64,000 nucleotides of DNA, taken from assembly GCF_900496995.4 (NCBI RefSeq), contig NC_044012.1, forward strand, positions 3,038,001 to 3,102,000. The letters are read 5' to 3'. Below are positions 1 through 10,256 of this stretch, in pieces. Position numbers and translations under genes: made by a program. The DNA comes from Aquila chrysaetos chrysaetos (lineage: Eukaryota; Chordata; Aves; Accipitriformes; Accipitridae). The notes beneath the pieces are model-generated. The model searched no databases. It was not told where the DNA came from and saw nothing but the letters and a program-made list of their open reading frames with translations. Positions within the stretch are counted from its first letter, which is position 1. Each line of letters begins with the position of its first letter.

Positions 1-899
1 AAGCGGAGGATAAATCTGGGCTTGCTGCGGCTTTCCGAGGGCTTGTCTGGGTGACATATTCGGTTGGTTTGAATGTCTGGATGGAAAATCAATCACCGGG
101 GCTGTTTCCGTCCCCCCTTTCACGCTACGTTTTAATTTGCCAGGCTGCGGGGTTCGTAGAGCGAGGATCCATCTATATTTGTGTCAAGCGCCGGCGTCTT
201 TGTCTCCCTGGCGCGGCATCGTCCTTCCCAGCCTGGCACGCTCTGCCCTGGGTACGGTGTTGGGGTACAGATGGGCACTGAGGTGGGGCTCTCCATCCCT
301 TCTGGGCCTTTTTCCCGGTGCGGAGCTGCCCTCCTTCCCCAGGGGAGGTGGTAATGGGGCACGGGATGCCCTGTGTGGGGAAACTGAGGCACGGCACAAT
401 GCAGTCTGCGCTGGGCTCTGCTTTCCCCGCCGGCTGGATGGGGACCCCATCCTGCTCTGCCCCCCCGTGGCAGCGGGAGGACCCCCATAATGGGGCTGGC
501 CAGCGCCGTGGGGGGCCAGGAGATACCCGGCAGTGCCGCGGCAGCGGTGCCGACCGCCTGGCCCTTGCCGGCCTGCCCCCGCCTGATCCCTCTCCCGCAG
601 ACGCTCTCCCTGACACCGGCTGACAAGAGCCATTTCCAAGATGGATTGATTCAATTTAGCACCGATTTTTTGCCGGGGCCGGTGACGTACGGCTCCCCAG
701 CCGGCGCTGGGCGGCACGTGACTCCCCAGCGCCCGCCGTCATTAGAGCAGCTCAGCACCGGCTGCCGCAGCCCGCCTCGCCTAATAAGCCCCGAGCGTGC
801 CACCGGCGCAGGAGGGGTCCGCATCCTGCCCTGGCGCGGCTCCGTGAGGCTGCCTGCCCCCAGCATCCCCGGCAGGATCCGGCCTCGGGGCACTGGGGC

Positions 900-1050
900 A
901 GTGGTGGTACCCAGGGATGCTGGTGGAGGTACCTGAGGATGCTGGCGGTGGTACCCAGGGATGCTGGCGGTGGTACCCAGGGATGCTGGCGGTGATACCC
1001 AGGGATGCTGGTGGTGGTACCCAGCGGTGCCAGCAGTGGTACCCAGCAGT
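900..1050. repeat. 22-bp minisatellite
   Basis: About six to seven tandem units of GGTGGTACCCAGGGATGCTG plus GC, progressively degenerate to the right. The spacing of the GTAC core is 22 bp throughout. Confidence 0.9.
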
Positions 1051-2554
1051 GCCGGAGCTGCTGGCGAGGCTGCGCGGGGTGGGGGGGGATTTTGTTTTGT
1101 TCCCTCGCTTTCTGGGTTTTTCTCCGGGCTTGATGAGTATGTCTGGTTCTCTCTCGCTGTCTGTCTTCTCCTCTCTCCTTCCTTTGGAGGCAAATGGCTG
1201 ACTGATTGCTTTTCATCTCCCGCTCTGAGGAGCTGTAAGAGCTACTTTATACAAACATCAATTACAGGCACGTAATAAATTAAGGCTCCCTTACACCGAA
1301 CCCATTAGAGTCCACTCTCATATCAAAGCGCTCCCATCACACACGGATTGGGGTGGAGTGGGGGGGAGGAGGGAGAGGGAGGAAAATGTCTTATTAGCCG
1401 GCAGATTGTTAGCAGAACACTGATTTAATTGTATCCCCGCGCCCGAGCGCAGGAGGGGGGGGGGGTGCAGAGGGGGGGCACCAGGGGCCTGCCAAAAAAG
1501 AAATGCCCGGGGATTGTTCCCTTCCCCGAGGTGCTGGGGGGCAGCCTCCCTCCCGGGCTTGTCCCCGTGCCAGTGCCGGCTGCCAGCGCTTCTCCTGGTA
1601 ACGGCCGAGGGGGGCCGCGTTTCGGAGATGCCCCCCACCCCGGCTGGCACGGTGCCGAGCGGCAAAGCCCAGGGTTGGGTGCCCACCCTCCTCCTGCCCC
1701 CGGCCACCTTTGGGGTGCTACCTCCAGACCCTCGCCCGTGCGGCGGGCGATGCCGAGGGGGGTTGCCGGGAATGAGGGGGAGCGTGGCAGCCGTCTGGCA
1801 TCCCCGCGGCCTTGTGACAAGTCCTGCACGGTGGGCATTGGGGCTGGGACCCCCCCCCCCAGCATCTCCCCGGGTTAGGACGGTGCATCGGGGCGCGGAG
1901 GCGGAAAAAGGGGCCTGGGGCGGGGGGGGGGGGGGAGATGGGGTCAGCCCGGGAGGCAGGGAGCAAAATCCCTGTAGGACAAAGGCTCCTGCATCCGCCA
2001 GCAGCTCCCGCTGCCTCTGCCTGCGAATAAATAGCCTCCAGGCTGTCAGTCTGGCACTACCCCCGGGGCTGGAGGCTCTCGGAGAGGAACGGAGCCCGGG
2101 AACAGCAGGCATGGCTGGAGCGCTGCCCGACGGGGCTTTGCAGGCGCTGGCACGCCGCGCCGGCGCGCTTCGCCCAGGCAGGGCTTCTTCCCAAACCGGC
2201 GTTACCCGGCCACGGCCCGTGGCCTCGCCACGCGTCCGTTCCCCCCCCCACCACCGCCACCCCGGGGAACGGGGGGCGGCCGGTGGGCATGGAACCGAGG
2301 GTGGGAGCTGCGGCGGGACGCGCGGGGGTCCCCGCGCCGGAGGTTGCGTGTCCTGCGGCAGCGGTGCCGGCGAGGCAGGCTCCGTCCCCGGTGAGGTGAG
2401 CACGCCTGCGGCACGTGTGTGCGCCCCTGCGTCCCCCCCCCTCCCTCTGCGCACCCACGGGTGCGGGGTGGGGGTCCCGTTCGCTCCCCTCCCTTTTCGG
2501 GGCAGGTTTTATCTCCCCTGCACGGCTCCCGCAGCCCGCCGTTCCCTTGCTGCC

Positions 2555-2800
2555 CTCCCGAACCTGACATTTACATATTAATATTTTCCAAGGGAGGCAA
2601 TGCGTTGCAGTGCAAGTGTCTGCATTGTGGTTGCACATAATGTAAAGTGAGATAAAGCGCCCGGCTCCGCTATGAATAACTGCAAATGAAAACCCATGTG
2701 GCCATAAAAGCCTTCACATTTGCCCTGTCAGCATGTGGTACATCGGCTAAACAACTGATTTAGCTTTTCTTTTTTTTCAAGGTTTATCGCCACTTACAGA
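2555..2800. promoter_or_regulatory. Candidate conserved noncoding element
   Basis: About 245 bp of non-repetitive AT-rich sequence (from ACATTTACATATTAATATTT through AACAACTGATTTAGC) with sharp borders to GC-rich flanks. Candidate enhancer in the GSE1 5' region; conservation was not tested. Confidence 0.5.
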
Positions 2801-4814
2801 GGACATGCTCTTTGTGTACTGCCTGTCGCTTTCTGCTCAGCTTCCTTGTCACTTCCCCTCGGCGTCCTCCCAGCCGGGCCCCGAAACGATGCTCTGCTCC
2901 TCTAAACCGCCCTGACAGCCCCTATTAGCTTCTGGCCCAGTACAGCTTGGCGCTGCTGGGGCTATTTATCTCGCCGGCGCAGAGGGCTGTTATCTATCAC
3001 CCTCGCTCCTTACGGCCCCGCTCCTTTGCTTCTGCTGATGGCGGGGATTTGGGATGGGGTCCTGGTGGGGTCTAGGGGGGGAGAGAGGGGACCCGGTACC
3101 GCTTATCCCTCCTCCCGGAGGGGCCAGATCCAGCCTTCAGGCTTTGCTTTCGGCCACGGTGGCTCCTCGTCCCGGTGCCGCCGGGCTCTGACCCCTCCGT
3201 GCCGGGGGGACGGGGCCGAAACCCGCGCTGGGGATAACCCCACGCGCAACGAGGAGGGAAATCGGTCCTGCTCCTACGCGGCGCGGCCGGTGCCCGTCCC
3301 CGCGGCGGTGGCCCCGGGCGGGGGTGATGTCCCCGCGGGACCGCTGGCTCCCAAAGGCGCCGGCTTGGGTGCCAGACCTGAAATACCGGGTGGGGAGCTC
3401 GGTTGGGGTGGCGACGCCGGGGAGCGGGACGAGCAGCTCCGTGCCGGTGCCGTGCCGGCGGGAAGGGGGAAGGACGAGGGTCCCCCGCTCGGCACCTGCG
3501 GATCCGCCTGGCCCTCGGCCAAGGGCGCTGGCACCCAGCCGGCCCCCGGCACTGCCGGTAACCGAAGCTGCCTCCCCTCGCTGTTATTTCAGCAGGCGGG
3601 GGCAGATCGGTTTACCGGGCCGGGCAGATGCCTATCGATCCCCTCCTGCCGCGCCGCATCGTCGTCCCCGTGCCACCGCCGCCACGGCCCCGTTACCGGG
3701 GCTGGGCATCACCGGTGACGGCGATTGCCACCGGTGCCCGGGTCTCCTCGCCCGGGCACGCCGTCCTCTGGGGCGCACCCGTCCCCGCCGCCGGTTCGTG
3801 CTGGCAGAGGGGACCGCGGCGTCACCCGGCGTGCCGGGCTTTGCTCCCGGCCACGCCGCGCCGCCGGCGGGCACCGCGACGGCTTCTCCCCCCTCGAGTC
3901 ACGCCGGCGGCCGGGCTGGCGTGGCGGGCGCCGGCGTGGTGTTGTCCCACGGGGCCGGCCGGGACCGGTGCAAGCTCTGTGTCACCCCACGCTCTGCCCG
4001 GGGTGCCAGCGTGCCCGGGGCTGGGGGGGGCCAAGTGCCCCCAACCGGGACTTGCGTCAGAGCAAGGGGGGGGGGGGATGTTTCACAAGCGCTTTCCTGT
4101 CTCAACCTGCCTCTGGCCGGTGCCTGGGGGGGGCCGTGGGGGGCCAGGGGTGGGAAGCGGGGGGCCGTGGCAGCGGAGGGGGGGGGCTTGTTTACAGCCA
4201 CGGAACTTGTTTCCTTCCACCTGCCTCGGGGGAAGCAGTTAGCGATTTGTTAGTCAAACCAGATGAGCCTTCCTGGAGCGGCTTCCTGCCAGGCTCAGCA
4301 TCGCCCGGCCGCGTCCCCCGCACCGGGCTTTGCCGTGCCCCCCCCCGCCGCACCCATCGCCGGATCCCGCGCGGGTGGGATGCCGGGAACCTTCGACGCG
4401 TTTTTCCCACCGGCAGCTTCTAGGCGTCATCGCCGGTTGGCGTGGGCACCCGGTGAGCCGGCTGGGCGGGAGCGCCGGAGCCACGCTTGAAAAACCGTGG
4501 CCGGCGCTCGGCATCCGAACCTCTGCCCAAATATCTACGGGGAGGTTGCGGCGGGCACGGCGAGCGCCCGCGACGGCTCGCTGGGGATGGCGGTCTCCCG
4601 GCGTTCTTGGGCGACGCTTGGGTGCTCGCGTGACGGCCGGGCGCTGCCAAGCTCGCCCCGCCGCGCGTCACCGCGCGCCCGGCATCCCTCGCGCGCCCGG
4701 CATCCCTCGCGCGCGCATCCAGCACCGTTGCCCGAGGAGCGCGGGCGTCACCCCTGCAGAAACGGGGCCCACGCACGGACAAGGAAGTGCCAGCCCGCGC
4801 CCCCTCGCTAATCG

Positions 4815-5065
4815 AGTGGCGCCGGGTGATAAATAAGGAAGTTAACACCCAACCCGGGCTGCTAATTAGCTTTTAACCTGTACTAGCAGTTAACTACAAA
4901 AGGCAGTCATTTGTTCCGGGGAGCTGGTAGCGTAGAAAGAACGAAACACGGCCAATTTTGTTCAGGATGAATTAAGACTTGCAAATGTAAAATGAGTTCA
5001 TCTATTTAATTAAGTAGCGGCAATATGGATGTTAAATTAAGTTAATGGCAGGCATGCCAAAACAA
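4815..5065. promoter_or_regulatory. Candidate conserved noncoding element
   Basis: Contains GCTAATTAGCTTTTAACC, TTAACTACAAAAGGCAGTCA and TCTATTTAATTAAGTAGC, several TAATTA homeodomain-type cores and no tandem repeat. GC-rich on both sides. Confidence 0.5.
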
Positions 5066-6931
5066 GGTTATAAAAATCTTGTCCTGCCGGGGTGGGTTCC
5101 GGATCCGGCCCTTGGATGGGGGGGGGGACGGGGGCTCTGCCCTGCCCGCCGGTGGCCCCTGGGGTGGGCCAGGGGCTGCTGGCTGGTGGCCCTGGGGACA
5201 CCCCTCCGGCCACCGCAGGGATGGAGGGAGAGGGAGAAGGAGTCGGAGGAAAAAAACCAAAAAGGCAGGAGGAAAGGAAAAGCGTGTCTCACCCAGCGCC
5301 GCAATCTTATCAGGGCTGAACTTTACTCTCCTGCTAAAGATATAGGATACTTTAGGGACATCGGAAAGAAATAATAACCCTCTGATTTGTAGCTCTCGGG
5401 CTCTGGCAGCCAAGGGGGAAGGAAGACTGTCTTCTGCCATTACCATTTTTTGTATGAACTATTCCCCAAAGAAATCAAACCCTTGTACAAGCCCTCCCGT
5501 GCGGCAGCCCCTGCTCCGGCGCTGACCCGAGCCGTGCGGATTATCACCGCGCATCGCAGCCGGAGACAGGAACATTCATTAAAATTTGAAACACAAATGG
5601 AAAATTGCTACTTGAAGCCTCCTTGCCGGAGAGCCAGCCGCTTGATCAGAGACCTCATTAATGTATCTAATGTGTAAGGAACAATTAGACTTTTCAAAGA
5701 CATCCTTTTCCCAGCCAGGGAAAAAAAAAAAAAAAGAAGCAGCTTGAACCCCCGCCCCCCCATCCAAACCCAAACCCGCCTCAAGGGATCGGGGTGCACA
5801 ACCCCGTCGGGAGCCTACGAGCCGCCGGAGAGTCTCGGATCCATCCCGGCACCCGAAATGCCCGTTTCTGCTTAAGTTAGATGGGGAGGAAAGTGGGCTG
5901 ATTAAAAAGCTGATTTCTTTTCCCAGCGACCGGCGGGGTTTTGCCATCCTCCCGTAATTAGCCGGTTACGCGGCCGTATGTTTTATTTATGAGCCGAGGG
6001 CGGAGGGAAGGGGAAGCGAAGGAACGACCGTGCCCTATATATCTGCAAATAAAACACTTCATTTCCCTCCTGGGGAATGTCACCTCGAGAAACCATCGCT
6101 TTCCTGCTCACTGCCCCGTCCAAATCGCAGGCTGTAAATGGCTTTGTGGGCCTGGCTGGCGCTCAGATGGGTTTAAAATATGGATTTATGTCTTTATTCT
6201 GCATAGTCAAAGGTCAACAAGAGCAGGAAATCATCGCTGAGCCGCTTATTTACGGTGAGAGGCGGCCGCTCGCTCCTCTTCTCGCTCGTGCATCCCCACC
6301 AGCAGATGCTTTCAGGGTGCCGGGTCGCGGTGGAGCCGGGTGCCGGCCGGCGGAGACCGACCGTGCCTCAGTTTCCCTAAGGCGAGCTGCTCGGGGATGG
6401 GCATCCCTCCGGGGACCGCGGCACGGATGTCCCCGGCGCGTCTGCGTCCCCTTCCTTGGGGACGCCCGTGGGGAGGTCGAGCATCCCCAAGGAGGTCCGG
6501 CATCCCCGGCACGCGGCGTCCCCGTGGCGAGGGTACCGTGGCGGGCACCCCGCGCCCATCCGCCGTGGCCTTGGCTCGCTTGCGCGGCGTGGGCAGGGCC
6601 GGCGGCGCGCTTGCCCGGCCGGCCCCGCGAGCTGCGCTCTCATGCTTTGCTAATCCCGCCTGGCACCTGCCCCAGCTCCCGGCGGCTTCGCGCGAGCAAG
6701 GAACCAATTAATCCTCCCGGCGCTCGGGGAAGTGGGTCAGGCTCGTCAAGCTCTCCCGCTAACGAGGGGCAAGGCGAGGCGTGGCAGAGCCGGCTGCTGG
6801 GCGGTCGGGCGGGTGTCTCGCGCCGGTGCCCTGCGTCCCGTCTCCTGCCGGGTGGTAAGTGGGTAAACTGAGGCAGGGGGAACGCTCGCCGCCGGCGCGC
6901 GCGCGCGATCGCCCGCGGAGCGGGGACGACC

Positions 6932-6959
6932 GAGGAGGAGGAGGAGGAGGAGGAGGAGG
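6932..6959. repeat. GAG triplet microsatellite
   Basis: Nine or so uninterrupted GAG units in GC-rich sequence. Confidence 0.95.
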
Positions 6960-7189
6960 CGGGTGGCGGATAATTCGGTTGGGCCGATGTCGCAAAGGGC
7001 CGGGCTGGTTTCCCAATGGGGCTCCCCGGGCGCCGTGCCTCGGTTTCCCCATCCCGGCGAAGCAACGGGAGCTGCCGGCTTGGGGTGCTGGGTGCTGGGG
7101 CGGCGTTAGGGTTTTCTTGGCAGGGTGGGGAGTACAGGCAGCGCAGGCAGCGCAGGCAGCGCGCCCCTTTGAAGTGGAGCCCAACTTCC

Positions 7190-7395
7190 AGGAGTGAAGC
7201 AATTCTCGTTTGCATAATGAACAAAGAGAGCAGGGGGGAGGCGAAACCCCAAAGCCCGAGCTGGCAGGCAGGCCTGCCCTCCCTGCCTGCCCTCCCTGCC
7301 TGCCTGCCCGCTCCCCCAGCCGCCTGTAATTACAGGTTTATTGCCTGTACAGCTATTGTGTAATGACATGTTTGCAAATTAATTTTTACGGCTCA
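7190..7395. promoter_or_regulatory. Candidate conserved noncoding element split by a CCTG repeat
   Basis: Two AT-rich parts, 7195-7225 (with TTTGCATAAT) and 7320-7395 (TGTAATTACAGGTTTATTGC), flank the CCTGCC repeat at 7272-7310. Confidence 0.4.
7272..7310. repeat. CCTGCC/CCTCCCTG repeat
   Basis: Short array of CCTGCCCTCCCTG units. Confidence 0.85.
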
Positions 7396-7994
7396 TGCCA
7401 TGGAGGGGAGTGGGGCGGGGGGGGGGGGGGAGGAGGGGTCCCCCCGGTGCTTGCGTGAGCCCAGCAAAATCAAATCAACCCCTATAAAAGCGTGGGGGCC
7501 CCCGGGGGAATTGGGTGACACGGTGACCCCACAGCCTTTCCAGCCCAGGGTGTGGGGGGGTCCCCCTTGCACCCACGCTATGGGGGGGGGGGGGCATTGG
7601 GTTTAGGGTGCAGAGAGCGGTGTCACCCCATAAGTGACATTTCCTAATGCACCAGCGAGGTGTGCGGGGGGGGGGTTTTTGGCCGCGGCGGGGGAGCAGC
7701 AGCACCCAGCACCCAGCACCCCGCAGGTGGGAGCACGGCGGCACAGGGGAGCAGCCTCGGAGCGAGCGGGACGCGAGCGATGACTCAGGGGACAGGCCAG
7801 AAATACTCCCAGCGCCAATCTTGACAGATGTAGGTTAGGAAGGAAGAAAAGACATAATAATAATCCCCCGACCTGGAATTAGAAAAGCAATATTTAATGT
7901 GGGGAGCGGGGGGGGGGGGAGGAGGAGGAGGAGGGTGCAGTTTTTCACCGGCTCCGTCTTTGCCAAATGGGTTCCCGGGGAGCTCGGCTGAAAG

Positions 7995-8107
7995 GGCGCG
8001 CGTGCGCGCACGCGTGCGTGCGTGTGCAAGTGCGTGCACGCGTGTACGCGTGTGCCCGGGCACGCGAGCGCGTGCATACACGCACGCCTGCCTAAGCGCG
8101 CGCGCGC
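7995..8107. repeat. Alternating purine-pyrimidine CG/TG tract
   Basis: About 110 bp dominated by GC, GT and AC alternation (GCGCGCGTGCGCGCACGCGT and similar), a good Z-DNA former. Confidence 0.85.
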
Positions 8108-8510
8108 CTCTGCATTTGCAGCCAGAAGACCTTTTGCAAAGGCCCTTTCTGCTCGCTTGCAGCGAGCGCCGGGCCCGAATCTCCCCTCCGTGGGGTCGGA
8201 TGGGTTTGGGGTGATACCGGCACCCCCAAGCCCCCCCCCCCCCCGCCGCGGCCCCACGATGAGGAGCAGGCAGCGGGGGCCTGGGAATAGCCTGTATCTT
8301 TAAGCTGTTCGAAGGGCTGGTCATTATCATACAGGATGTGGCTTCTCTTGCAGGGGCGAGATATCACACCTCGCCTTCGTGAACTTTGGTGTTAAAAGCA
8401 GCCGGCGGTTTGGGAAGAGAGGGCCAGAGCTGGGGGGGGGGGGGGGAGAAGCTGGGGGGGGTGCGGGGAGGGCAGGGGTTGGGGGGGGGGGGGGCACAGC
8501 ACACATGCAC

Positions 8511-8602
8511 ACTTACGTACGCGCGCCCACGAGCGCGCGCACCCCGTGCAAGCGAGCGCGCCCGTGCAAGCCAGCGCGCCCATGCGCGCCTGGAGCGCGC
8601 AA
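8511..8602. repeat. Second CG/CA alternating tract with a short tandem duplication
   Basis: GCGCGC-rich stretch containing a GTGCAAGCGAGCGCGCCC / GTGCAAGCCAGCGCGCCC duplication. Confidence 0.8.
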
Positions 8603-9558
8603 CGCTTCTCTTCCCCCCCCCCCCCCTCGTTTTCCACCCCGCCTTGGCTGATCGTTTGCTTAAAGCAAATTAAGCCGGGCCCTCGTTACTATGGTGCAGC
8701 CAGGATCTCCAGCCTCCCTCGCTCTCCCCGTAATAGCATTTATTAGCCCTATTTGCCTGCAAGCATGTCTTCCCGGATCTGCTAATGCATCAGCGGAGAG
8801 GGGATGGGGGAGATCCTATCGGGTGGCTGATTGCGGCCCCCGTCGGGCGAGCGAGGCCGGGCAGGGGGGATTTGGGGGTGCGGGGAGGGGGGGGGGGACA
8901 CGGTGGGAGCTCACCCCCAGCCCCCTGCGCAGGGGCCGGGGCAGGCAGCCTTCCTGCGCCTGCCTTTTGTGAAGCAGCGGGCAGCTCCCGGCAGGCAGGA
9001 AAGTTGGGTTATTTATTGTTTTATTTCCTAATTTCCCTCCTTAAAGCGACTGGGGGGGGCTTGATTTTTCTATTTTTATTTTACACCACCCCCCCCCCCG
9101 CCTCCGCCTCCATCGGCAGCTGTTTGAAAACAGCATCCCGGAAAAGACAAAAAAAAAAAAAAAGAAAAATAAAAAAATTACTCTCTCTGTAGGCGAGGAG
9201 GAGGAGCGGGGTTTGAGGGGGAAGGAGGCTTCTCCTGCCCTCCCGTCCCCGGCTGGCGGGGTGCCCCCGGGGCTCGCCTCCCCAAAAACACCGGGGATGA
9301 AGGTTGAAGCCCGGGGGAAGCGGGACGGCGTGACGCGAGGAGGAGGGTGCCGGGGCGAGCAGCTGCCTGCCGCTCTCCTGCCCGCTCCCCTTCATTAGGG
9401 GAGACAAATCTGCTGTCAAGTAGCCAGATTTCCAATTTACCGATAATGATTCTTGCATGAAAATTGATCGAGGGGCAAGTCTGCCGCCTCTCGCTCGCCC
9501 GGCTTGGCGCAGCCCGGGGGAGTCTGGGCTTTTCTTGCTCGCCTCGGGACACGCCGCT

Positions 9559-9588
9559 CGGACGGACGGACGGACGGACGGACAGACG
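9559..9588. repeat. GGAC tetranucleotide microsatellite
   Basis: Six GGAC units followed by an AGAC variant. Confidence 0.95.
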
Positions 9589-9731
9589 CCGGCTCGCAGC
9601 CTCGCGTGGGTCACCCACCCCACGCCGCCAGCACCCTTTCTCCACGCTGGGTGGGTGGTGGCGGGGAACCCCACCGCACCGGCCGGCTCAGGGGGTGCGT
9701 TCTCCCCCACCACGCCGAGGGTCCCACCGCC

Positions 9732-10030
9732 GCCTCCTCCTTCTCCTCCTCCTCCTCCTCCTCCTCCTCCTCCTCGCTGGCTTTTTGTGTGCCTGCGATT
9801 CGCAGCTCGGGGCTCAAGCGGCAGGAAAACCCCCGGGAAGGCGTCACGCCATGGCAGCCAGGCTCCTGCCCTGGCCCCGCCGGTGACAGCCGCCACCGCC
9901 ACCGCCACCCCTCCGCCGGCGCCCTGGGCTCGCTGCTATTTCAATTTTTATTTTTCCTCCTCCCCCCACGCACTTGATTCCCCCCCGCTCCTCCTCCTCC
10001 TCCTCCTCCTCCTCCTCCTTCTCCTCCTCC
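9732..10030. repeat. Two CTC triplet runs
   Basis: CTC-type runs at 9732-9775 and 9988-10030, upstream of the candidate GSE1 first exon. Confidence 0.95.
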
Positions 10031-10104
10031 CCGCTCCACCGTATTTTTTCGCCTCTGGTTTATTTTTCCAACCCCCTCCGTGTGGCTTGGTGCTAATTTT
10101 TTGG

Positions 10105-10129
10105 TTTTTTTTTTTTTTTTTTTTTTTTT
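10105..10129. repeat. Poly-T tract
   Basis: About 25 consecutive T within the AG-free region before the candidate first exon, followed by TTTTA repeats at 10167-10188. Confidence 0.95.
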
Positions 10130-10219
10130 CCTTTGCTTCCTGACACATCCTCTTCACCTTGGGTCTTTTATTTTTATTTTTATTTTTTTCCTGGCCGCAA
10201 TGGAACTGTAACGTAAATC

Positions 10220-10256
10220 ATGTTTGGGTTGAAACCACCTCTCTATTACTTACCAG
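10220..10256 (+). CDS. GSE1: GSE1 candidate alternative first coding exon
   Basis: The ATG at 10220 opens [12 protein letters not shown] plus one base, then CAG|GTAAGG, a near-consensus donor. The one-base overhang joins with GC at 24621 to give a Gly codon and then the [11 protein letters not shown] exon, so phase is exact. No AG dinucleotide lies between about 9889 and the donor, so this cannot be an ordinary internal exon; it would have to be a first exon with a start upstream in the T-rich stretch. The block 10195-10256 is far less GC-rich and repetitive than its surroundings, which suggests constraint. The same CAG|GTAAG could be a recursive splice site; see findings. I do not remember the human equivalent firmly. 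Confidence 0.65.

Larger units (their letters stand above)
1..10219 (+). other. GSE1 upstream/intron 1 territory, no supported exon
   Basis: Mostly GC-rich sequence with poly-G/poly-C runs and simple repeats, interrupted by AT-rich blocks that look constrained. The strongest blocks are listed separately; weaker ones are at 1190-1320, 5560-5720, 6040-6260, 8285-8400, 8640-8790 and 9400-9480. The many long open frames on both strands reflect the lack of AT-rich stop codons, not genes. Whether it is intron or 5' flank depends on the position of the distal GSE1 promoter, not identifiable here. Confidence 0.6.

Noticed and set aside
1318-2454. Long frames on both strands at the left edge
   Set aside because: High GC makes stop codons rare; composition is low-complexity Pro/Gly/Arg with no recognised domain.
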